In this document: positions 55,333 through 64,000 of the stretch, piece by piece
Numbering within the stretch: the stretch's first letter is position 1
How the letters are laid out: each line of letters opens with the position of its first letter
Assembly: GCF_036785885.1 (NCBI RefSeq)
Contig: NC_092320.1
Coordinates: 18,415,557 to 18,479,556 of the forward strand
Length of the DNA stretch: 64,000 bases
Direction of reading: 5' to 3'
DNA from: Coffea arabica
Taxonomy: Eukaryota > Streptophyta > Magnoliopsida > Gentianales > Rubiaceae
Notes under the pieces: model-generated
Databases searched by the model: none
The model's input: only the letters and a program-made list of their open reading frames with translations
Told to the model about the DNA's origin: nothing
Program-made: the position numbers and the translations under genes

Positions 55333-56149
55333 TCACTGGACACTGCAAATACCAGACCAAAATAACCCAAATCGTGTTAAGAGATATAGATATATATGAA
55401 CAAGAGGACCAATTGAAAAAACAACAATTATATACTGAGTGTATTTGGATGGAAGATTATTTACGAAAATTTTGGGGTATAATATTGTATCAAAAATTTT
55501 CTTTTTGATCTAATAATAACAACTTATTTTGCTCTTATACTTTGGGGTAGGAAAGCTCAGCTAGACTTGTTTAGGGATTGGGGAGTCGAGATTACGCTGG
55601 ATGTTTTTATGAATGTACTTCCTCTTGATGCATCAAGAATTTAAACCCTTGAACTTCATGTATACAAAGCTTTAAAAGGCTTTTCCTGACCACTCGAAAG
55701 TTGATTCAGAAGATAAAAAGATGGAAAAGCGATTATGATTGAAAATCCTTTTCACCATACTAATTAGTGGCCATCAAATAAATAAATAAATAAATAAAAA
55801 CATACCTGTTGCAGTTGGTACTGGTACTGATAGGATAACCAACATTAACCCCACATTTTCCAGGAAGTCCAGCAGCAAGACCTTGATTAACCCTGACTCT
55901 GCCAGCAAGTGACTTCAAGCATGAGCAAGCAGTCCGGCGATCAACGGTGGTCTTAGCTTGACTGTTGAGGCTCCTAATCCCGGCGCAACATCCAGCCGGC
56001 ACAGCGCCACCCTTCTGCAAATAGCCAAGGCATGCACCCAAGTCGCCAGCTACGGTGTTGCATGTAATGGCCTCGGCATGGGGTGCAAGCGACACGGCAA
56101 CCAGCATGCACATCAGCACCAGACAAGCAACTCCAGCAAACTTTGCCAT
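55333..56149 (-). CDS. Non-specific lipid transfer protein, type 1, 117 aa (two exons)
   Basis: Exon 1 is 55,806-56,149 and exon 2 is 55,333-55,342 (Val-Gln-stop), with a 463-bp GT-AG intron at the same place as in the paralogue. Signal peptide [10 protein letters not shown]...PHAEA, then a mature chain with the eight-Cys LTP1 pattern ('GCCAGIRSL', '[10 protein letters not shown]', 'GKCGV', final 'NCN'). 'GYPIS' gives the Tyr-containing form of the conserved C-terminal loop, where the paralogue has 'PFPIS'. Role as for LTP1: secreted lipid binding. The two genes are tandem duplicates later separated by transposon insertions. Confidence 0.95.
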
Positions 56150-56246
56150 TTTGATGTGTGTTGAATTTTAGCGAATTTTCGAAATGCTTAAGACCAGATC
56201 TATTTGAGGTTGATGTGGGAAAAATTTGGTCCTGGGATCAAGTCAT

Positions 56247-56253
56247 TATATAG
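56247..56253 (-). promoter_or_regulatory. TATA box of the second LTP gene
   Basis: TATATAA on the minus strand, about 100 bases upstream of the ATG at 56,149. Confidence 0.6.
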
Positions 56254-56375
56254 GTGGGGGATCAAGAAAGCAATCGTTTTGGCCCTATTGCATGCACGAA
56301 CGAGAATGGTAAATGGACCAAAAGGGTGGGGGCCGGAAAAGTTGGTTGGCAGATGGGGGTAATAAAGGGTTCGAC

Positions 56376-56390
56376 GCTTGATTGATGCAT
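56376..56390 (-). promoter_or_regulatory. Conserved upstream element of the second LTP gene
   Basis: GCTTGATTGATGCAT, the counterpart of 37,615-37,630 upstream of the other LTP gene. Confidence 0.45.
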
Positions 56391-56574
56391 ATGCTTTAAA
56401 TCCATTTTCCGGTTAACTGATCAAGTTTAGACTTTAGAACGTTCTTGATTTCTGTGTGAAATTAAAGGAGGATGGACACGTCCGTTGGTTTTAATCAAGT
56501 CCAATTTATGATTTCTACACTCTGGTGGTTGGAAGATGATTAAATGTTGATGGATCTAGTCCTTTTGTTTATTC

Positions 56575-56912
56575 TTTTTTTTTTTTTCACTGAAATCGGC
56601 AAACTTAACGTCTAAACTAATCCCACAGGAAAATCCCAAAAGACGCTAACTTTTGGAACCTCCTATGGAACTTAAATTCTATACCCACAGACCCCAATAA
56701 ATCGATGTGGGTTGCGGGACGGGGAAACAGGGAGGTTGCTACTAAGCCCGCTAATGGAACCTACCCCACTCTGATTTTTAACCCTCGCCACTGGTCAGTT
56801 TTCTTTTCACTGAAATCGACAAACTTAATATCTAAATTAACATAGGAGAACCCCAAAAGACGCTAATTTTTGGAGCCTCCTATGGAACTTAAATCCTAAT
56901 CGCAACCCCAAC
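56575..56912 (-). mobile_element. Dimeric SINE-like element
   Basis: The left edge is poly-T (a poly-A tail on the minus strand). The target 'ATCTA(A)GTCCTTTTGTTT' plus ATTC lies at 56,554-56,574 and 56,913-56,934. Inside, 'TTCACTGAAATCGRCAAACT' and 'CCTCCTATGGAACTTAAAT' occur twice, so it is a head-to-tail dimer, one full and one 5'-truncated unit. The head relation to a tRNA is not clear. Confidence 0.7.
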
Positions 56913-56934
56913 ATCTAAGTCCTTTTGTTTATTC

Positions 56935-59639
56935 ACTTCGTTTGGTTTACCAAATAAGCTAAAGCCTAAGGCAAGGGAGCCAGAATCAATCACGCCCTTT
57001 CTTTATTATGTGGCGAAGGAAGATGAATGTGTATAGCCTACAAATATAAATGGGGAAATTTTGGCAAGCAAATGTGATAGGGCTGTAATTAACTTTTGGT
57101 GGCTTTTCTTGATTCAGTGTTAAGACTCTTCTTTCATTGAATATTTTGTATAGCATGTCAGCATTGCTTTAGGTTATCAAATTTTTAGTGTCAAACACAA
57201 ATCTCTGAACAAACTTCATTTTAAGCATTAGGAGATGTTTTGGATTGCATTTCCGGAGAGTTTTTAGGAAAAATTACTATAGAATTTTTTTTTTCAGATT
57301 TGATGTATCTGAGGTAAAAAAGTAAAAAGTGATTAAAAATGTGTAAAAGAAATATTTTCAAAAAAAGTACAACACTGTTTTTGTTTTTGTTTTTTTTTTT
57401 TGCAAAAACGACTGATTTTGTAGATACGAACTGTACAGATGTACAATTAATGGCAATGGGTAAATACTCATCATCCCGTACTTCGGATTCAAGCCACAGG
57501 GAAACTATTTTGTCTCCACTCAACATGATATCTAAGTTTTGAAGCAAAAGTTTGTCATACTACAATGAACCTGGTTACCGAAATCTCCTAACAATAAACA
57601 ACAAGTTGGGAAAACATCTTTTAACCTTGCTATGTCCAATAGAAACACGTTGTGAATGCAATCTGTGCTTTCTAGAGTTGATTTTGTCAATTAACTGGTT
57701 GCAATCATACTGGAATATATAAAGAGCAAATTACCTGAGCGCAGTTACTAAACTTTTCGAATACTCGAGTTTTTGCCACTCAACTATTAATAACATACTT
57801 TTACCCACTTTTTAATTAAATATATAAATTTTGGACCATTACATTTGATTTCCACTGTTAACTTCATTAAATCGAACTATTAATAGTATGTTTCGTAAAT
57901 TATGTGAATACTTAGATTTGATAAAATTAGACAGAATAATCTAAAATTTACACTTTTAATAGTTTAGTGAGTATAATATACTATCAATAGTTGAATAATC
58001 AAATCTTTACTATTTAAAAAGTTGATTGACTATCCAGATAATTTGCTCGAATATACATGACGTTTAATCCACCTTTAATTTCTACCTTTCTTTGCTAGCC
58101 ATTTACTACATTGGAAGTCTTCATAAGAGACCTCAATGTGTCAGCTAGGATAAAACAAGACTGTTGTGGGCCGGACCACGGGCAGGAACGTCCTAATGGT
58201 TTTATTCATTTTGCACGTTACGTAATTTTATTTGCACATGACGTAACTTTGTTGTCAGAACGTGTAATTTTAGAACAAATTTTTATGAGCTCCATACACG
58301 TTATTAAAAACGAGATATAAGAGGTGATTTGAATCGTACAATTTTTTTGGACCAAATTCTGACCGTTAACTGTTCAGGGACGGTTCTTCTCATGACCGTC
58401 CTGCCCCGGCTCCGTTGTGGGCCACACGTCATTGGACTCGCAAATTATTCTGAAAGCAGTAGTACTCTTTTTCATGCAGTTTCTTGTTGGTTGTGTGTTA
58501 ATTAATCATCTGCATGCCTAAGGTTGACATTTTTGGCTTGATGACCAACTGAGTCATTTTTCAGGGCGACGATAGTGGTACTGGTAGGTGAGGCGCTCTC
58601 GAGACATAAATTCGGATGTCATTCAATTCCTCAAAGAAACCAATAAGGAGGCAATGAATGCTCGAGCTAACCAAAACCGGAATTTGGATGCTCGTTAGAC
58701 GTTACACTTTTCTCAGTTGTACTTCGGGATAATTTCAGAAAACTACCCTGAGGTTTCTGACAATATCATTAGTCTCACTTGAAGTTTACAAAATTATACA
58801 AACCTTCCCTGAGGTTAAGATTTTGATAACAAATTAGTCCAATTAGAAAAGTAACATTAAAAAGTACTTTAAGGAGAGAAATAAAACTTTGAGTCCATAA
58901 ATACCCCTTATGCATGTATATAACTTGTATTAGTAAAAGAATGAAAATAATTAAAATTTAGAAACAATTAATATACACATTTCACCACTCAAAAAGTTTT
59001 GCTAGCAGAGACATGACAATATGTAATTTTTTTCCCAATTAGAATTTAGAAAAATCCGTCAAGTATACCATATATGCATAATATTGTAACATTGGTACCA
59101 AATTTGTTTTCATCCAAAATTTGGATACCATAATTGGTCAAGGGTCAAAGTTTGAGTATCAAAACTACATTTTTCTCAAATTTAATTGATACAAGTACTC
59201 AAGATAATCATAAAAATACTCCATTTTATACGTTTTCACTATACGCACTGCGGTTGTACTGATTCGTAATCTTCTGAAAATTTTAGCCAACATCAAAAAA
59301 CGTACTTTGAAGAGTGAAGAGAAATATGATATACTGAATGTAACATAAACGTAACACGACAAAAACAAGTAATACAATCGCATAGCAGCCGAAAGCTGCT
59401 GCATATATATACTACATATGGTTCTCTCCTGATTTACTTATCCTAAATCAGAAACCCAAAAAACAACATTATTGGCCTTTTATATTATTGCCCTTTTGTA
59501 GCTAAAAAACATGCATCTTTTGTATAGGATTTACTACACAAAAATACAGTATTAAATCATTGACGCAGAAATAAGCTTTTGGTGGCAGAAGGATCAAGTG
59601 TAGTCACGGTTAAATCAACCATGCAACAGCTTATGGTGC
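56935..59639. other. Intergenic, MITE debris, no supported gene
   Basis: Near 57,235 'GATGTTTTGGATTGCATTT' looks like one MITE end. At 58,090-58,440 there are ACGTAA/TGACGTAA motifs and GGACGGTTC/GACCGTCC inverted pieces, with a 69-codon frame I do not trust. At 58,600-58,700 a 30-codon exon-like stretch is seen. Nothing is identifiable. Confidence 0.35.
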
Positions 59640-60016
59640 TAGGGCCAAATGCATGTTCCCAGCCATGCTCTCGTCCAATCACTGGTGTCCAGAAGAAGAT
59701 TATATGCTAAAGACAGATTTGCTAGCTTGGGGATTGAATGTTGATCCTGCATGTAGGATTTGTTTAAGGCAGCAAAATCACTTTGTTTTTTTTTTTTCAC
59801 GTCTTTTTGCAGGTGTCAATCGAAAACTATTCAAAAAAAATGCCTGGAATACAGGGTAATAAATTCTTGAGAGTAGGACTTAAAGTGGATGGTTCGATAT
59901 TGTTTTGGTCCTTCCTTCGTCACTTGTTAGGACTTGGGAGAATGGCTTTTGCTGTCATAGTAAACCATATCTTGAGGTGCAAAAATCAACAGCAATTTCA
60001 AGGGGTAGATTGGTAG
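59640..60016 (+). pseudogene. LINE-like zf-RVT relic
   Basis: Two overlapping frames carry pieces of the zinc-binding region found downstream of reverse transcriptase in plant L1-type LINEs: 'TDLLAWGLNVDPACRICL' (the VDP-x-C-x2-C core), then after a poly-T interruption 'RLFAGVNRKLFKK', and in the next frame 'RHLLGLGRMAFAVIVNHI'. It is frameshifted and truncated; no RT is present. Recognition is by pattern only. Confidence 0.5.
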
Positions 60017-60026
60017 TTCCTTCACC

Positions 60027-60696
60027 TAGGGGTGGCAATCGGGTCGAATTCGGGTTGACGGGTCGAGTTGAAACCCATGTATAACAGAAAACCTGCTGAC
60101 ATGAACCTGACCTGCCAACCCGAAACGGGTCAGGATATTTGACACGAACCCGAAAATTTCGGGCTGGTGGGTCGATCCGAAACTTAATTTTAATTTATTA
60201 ATTTACCACTATAATTTTTAATAAAATCAATTTCTCACAAAACTAATTACATAATCAAGTAATAAAATTTAAATAAATAATCCCAAACCAAATCTAAAAT
60301 AAATTAAACACCGTAAAAGTTTTTTATCTCAAACTAAATATAAATTAAATTAAATCAGTATAAAAGTAAAAAATAATATAATATATTATTTATCCAAAAA
60401 TAATAATTTCAACTTCATACAAGTTAAATAAATTCATTTAGGATTAAGTAATTAATGCCTTTGAAAAAAAGGAATAACTTAGTTTAGTTAGATAAAATAA
60501 TTTTTATATTTATTAAATTATTTTTAATTCGTAAACGGGTCATATCGGGTCACCCCGAAATCGACCTATTTTCTTTTCGGGTTCACTGTGTTCGACTCGA
60601 TTCTGACCCGAACCCCCGAAATTTGAACCCAAATCCATTAATTTCGTGTTAGGTTCATGTCGTATTTTCAGATCGTGTCAAAAATTATCACCCCTA
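60027..60696. mobile_element. Non-autonomous hAT element, 670 bp
   Basis: Terminal inverted repeats TAGGGGTGGCAAT and (reverse complement) TAGGGGTGATAAT, flanked by an exact 8-bp target duplication CCTTCACC (60,019-60,026 and 60,697-60,704). An 8-bp duplication is the hAT hallmark. The ends are rich in CGGGT/ACCCG subterminal motifs, the core is AT-rich and non-coding. Confidence 0.92.
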
Positions 60697-60704
60697 CCTT
60701 CACC

Positions 60705-62378
60705 ATTTCAAGTGATTGACGTGAACATGTATGCAAAGATCTAAGGGGCATCACCATGGGTTGGCATAGATGGTAGATAATACAGCTCTGTTTTGAGCTG
60801 AAAGCCCCACTTTCTAATTTGTTAGCATAGTTTTGTTCATAGTTGCCTGATTTGTATTTCCTTATTTTCATTTGTATATTGCTAAGGTGTAATTCTTCTC
60901 TTGTGTACACTTACTTGAGTATCAATATCAAAAGATACTATAAAGCTTAAAAAGAAAACATAAAAAAGCTATTTTTAATTTAATTTTTGTGTGTGTGTGT
61001 GTATGTATGTATATAACATATTAATATCTATAGATAAAGTTAGTAAAACGTTTACGTAAGGTGATATTAAGCTTGTTATTTGCTTTAGTACTTTTTACTT
61101 TATCGAAAATTGTTAGAAAAATACTATTGCCATTTTTTGTTTTCAAATTAGTCAATAATTCAATACTTAATCAAAATTATTAAGAAGAGCTAATATGCTT
61201 TATTTTTAAATTTAGAGGAAGAAAATAGGCATTAAATCAAATCTCACTTGTTTTTTAGCAATAAAATGATAATAATAGTAAACTATAGATAATTTGAGTA
61301 ACAAAAGAGCAGCAGTATCATTACATTTTACTTTTTCTTTTCCGGAATTAAGATATGTAAGGTTGGCTAGTGTTCACGGGGAGCAAACTGTATGGTTCAG
61401 GGTGATTAAGTATGACTGTCCCCAAAGCTTGGAGGGACAACATGTGATTAAGCCCTAAAGCTTGCTGCCAAATGTTGAGATATTCTTTTTTTTTTTTCCT
61501 TTTTTGAAGAAAATTTTAATTTAATGAGTTGTAGGACATTTGTGATGTACTTAATTTTTGTTAACCTTTTCACCTCTCCTTACATCTTTCTCGCCCTCAA
61601 CTATCAAATACAGGATTTGAATCAATAAACCAGCAGCATCGAAGACTCTAAGAGCCTTCCTTTGGTAAAATAAATTAATCTTATGGCCTTAGGTTTTGAG
61701 AATTCCAACGTTAGGATTCACCGGCATTCATTATAACTTCTCCTTATGCCCTTCTCATCCTCAATTGTCTTTTACCTTTCTTCATACATTTCTCACCCTC
61801 AATTACTATACACAGAATTTGAATCTTGAATTGGCACTAGAAAATACTTTAAAAACCCTCTCCTAATTAGCTAAAGTAAAGTCTTATAGCCTTAGGTTTC
61901 AAGAATTCTAACCTTAGGATTCACTAACATTCATCATAACGCAGGATTCAAAGTTGGCAAGTTAACAACTATTCTTGTATTCCAGGAGCATGTCAAGGCA
62001 CGAAGTAAGACTGGCATAGAGGCCGATTGTCACGCTTTCATGGGAACGAAGACAACATATGAAGTCCTATATTCCATTTTGACCGTCGACGCCTGGTATG
62101 TTGTGTGTGTATATGGGAATAGATAAAATTTTAGGTCGATTATGATCAACTATTTGACATGTTTAGTAATTGGTTCAGAACCGACGAAAAAATATTATAT
62201 AAACATATAAAGATCTCACTTGATTCTATTTCACATGCCGCATAAATAATTACGGTCATGACCTACCTAAACATATGGTCTTCGTTTAGATTGTATTTTT
62301 TGCAGAAAAATTTTACGAGTTTTCATGAGAATATTTCTTATCATATTTCTCAATCACTTTTTTTATCACACAAACATA
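60705..62378. other. Intergenic with a (GT)n run and a diverged ~203-bp tandem repeat
   Basis: (GT)n near 60,988-61,003. Units of about 203 bp at 61,540-61,745 and 61,745-61,945 share 'TTTCTCRCCCTCAA', 'ACAGRATTTGAATC', 'CTTAGGTTT' and 'TTAGGATTCAC'. The 'GATTCAAATCCTGT' on the minus strand resembles a SINE box B. No gene is supported. Confidence 0.45.
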
Positions 62379-64000
62379 GGGCTTGTTTGGCACCCTAGTT
62401 TTTTATCAAGTTTTTTAGCTACTAGTTTTTTAACAACTTTTGCTACAGGAACCCCAAAAAACTTTTCAAAGTTTTTTACCTACACACTTCAAAAATCTAT
62501 ACACAAAAAATTTCTCAAAAACTTTTCTTCCTCCCTCACCCAAGTGACCCAACCCACCACACCAGACACAGCCTCCACCACCTCTCCCGGCGCCGGTCAC
62601 CTATTCCGGCGCCGCCGGTAACCTCAAAATTTTTTTTTGAATTTATGAGTCCCTCACTCTCAAAAATTTATTTTATATATTATATATTTACATATTTATT
62701 TAAACATATTATAAATATTTTATTTTATTTAAAATATATTTTTATATATTTATATAAATATTATATACCATATAAATTAATATTAATATAAATATGTAAT
62801 TATACATTTATATAAATATTATATATTATATATTTAATATATATAATACATATTATATATATTACACATTTATGTATATATATTTATGTATATTTATATA
62901 CAATTATATTATGTATTATGTATAACATAATACATTTATACATAATATTAACACACAATATTAATTATACATTTATACATAATACTAATATATTTATACA
63001 TTTATATTAATTATATTAATACATTTATACATAATATTATATATTTATATATTTATAATAAATTAATTTATATATTTATATAATATTCATTTATAATAAT
63101 ATACAATTATTACATTTGTAAATATATTTATATTATGTATTATATATAATATAATACATTTATATATTTTTATATAACTATATAAATATATTTATTTATA
63201 AATGTATTATAAATGCATAAATATATATAAATATTTAAACAATAAAAATTATAAATTATAAACAATATTAATTATATATTTATACATAATATTAATACAT
63301 TTATACATTCATATTAATTATATTAATATAGTTATACATAATCATCATATATATTTATAAATTATAATTTATACATTTATATAATATTCATTTATAATAT
63401 ATACATTTATATTAATTATACATTTATAAATATATGTATATTATGTATTATATATAATATAATACATTTATATATTTATATATTTTTATATAAATATATA
63501 AATATATTTATTTATAAATATTTATAAATGTATTATAAATGCATAAATGCATATAAATATTTAAACAATAAAAATTATAAATTATAAACAATATTAATTA
63601 TACATTTATACATAATCATCATATATATTTATAAATTATAATTTATACATTTATATAATATTCATTTATAATTTATACATTTATATTAATTATACATTTA
63701 TACATTTATAAATATATGTATATTACGTATTATATATAATATAATACATTTATATATTTTTATATAAATATATAAATATATTTATTTCTAAATATTTATA
63801 AATGTATTATAAATGCATAAATGTTTAAAAATATAAAAATTATAAATTATAAAATACTCAAAAATATGTTTTAAAAATACCTCTAAAAATAATCCAAAAA
63901 ACGTCTACAGTAACATTTCAAAAACTTCTACAAAAAAGTTTTTCACCTTACAAAAACTTCTACAAAATTTTTTCAAAAACTTCTACAGTGCACTACAGTA
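62379..64000. mobile_element. Long AT-rich DNA element, truncated by the window edge
   Basis: Left end GGGCTTGTTTGGCACCC with 'AAAACTTTTC' and 'CTACACACTTCAAAAATC' motifs. The right edge carries repeated 'AAAACTTCTACA' and 'CTACAGTGCACTACAGTA', which mirror them as in a long TIR. Between them lie a GC-rich patch (62,529-62,622) and an almost pure A/T core with at least two 326-bp tandem units (from about 63,235 and 63,561). No transposase. It is related to the partial copy at 42,440-42,720. Confidence 0.6.

Noticed and set aside
63000..63900. Centromeric or matrix-attachment AT satellite
   Set aside because: The A/T-only units are bounded by transposon-like ends that recur elsewhere in the window, so an element core is the simpler explanation.

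Overview
The window is AT-rich nuclear DNA of a flowering plant, most likely a eudicot (perhaps an asterid; the species cannot be fixed from sequence alone). The signs are small exons with GT-AG introns, type-1 lipid transfer protein genes, an F-box gene, Ty1/copia and Ty3/gypsy-type retroelements primed by plant tRNA-iMet and tRNA-Asp, Stowaway, Tourist and hAT MITEs, Helitron ends and tRNA-derived SINEs. Most of the window is transposon debris. I can support four host genes, all on the minus strand.

Layout. 1-905: fragment of an endogenous plant pararetrovirus (badnavirus/tungrovirus-like ORFs 1 and 2) with a tRNA-Met primer site. 990-2,270: AT-rich element split by a Stowaway MITE. 2,300-8,750: gene-poor repeats with a SINE and a Helitron 3' end. 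8,923-20,908: a 14-exon gene for a GNAT acetyltransferase joined to C-terminal BRCT repeats; its reconstructed CDS is 1,965 nt and in frame throughout. Intron 9 holds a young, almost intact Ty1/copia element (12,304-17,200) in the opposite orientation. 21,000-27,700: MITEs, a second Helitron end with a possible captured exon, a 290-bp foldback and short tandem repeats. 27,890-28,657: single-exon F-box gene. 30,301-34,172: non-coding LTR retrotransposon with matching 688/681-bp LTRs and a 5-bp target duplication. 36,366-37,432 and 55,333-56,149: two related lipid transfer protein genes, same strand and same intron position, now about 18 kb apart. Between them lie a perfect 194-bp tandem duplication, a 5.5-kb block of related AT-rich units in direct-inverted-direct order, and a decayed copia element (46,190-53,891) carrying a nested non-autonomous gypsy-like element and a SINE. 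56,575-64,000: a dimeric SINE, a LINE-like zf-RVT relic, a clean 670-bp hAT element and a long AT-rich element that runs off the right edge.

How parts relate. The host genes do not form a pathway. The GNAT-BRCT protein is probably nuclear (acetyl transfer plus phosphopeptide-type BRCT docking), the F-box protein would be an SCF substrate adaptor, and the two LTPs are secreted lipid-binding proteins of the apoplast or cuticle. The points of greatest interest are the pararetroviral fragment whose reading frame runs through its primer site, the one-LTR nested insertion bounded by a ~120-bp duplication, the tandem palindromes inside that element, the direct-inverted-direct block, and the coding-like segments inside introns of the GNAT-BRCT gene.
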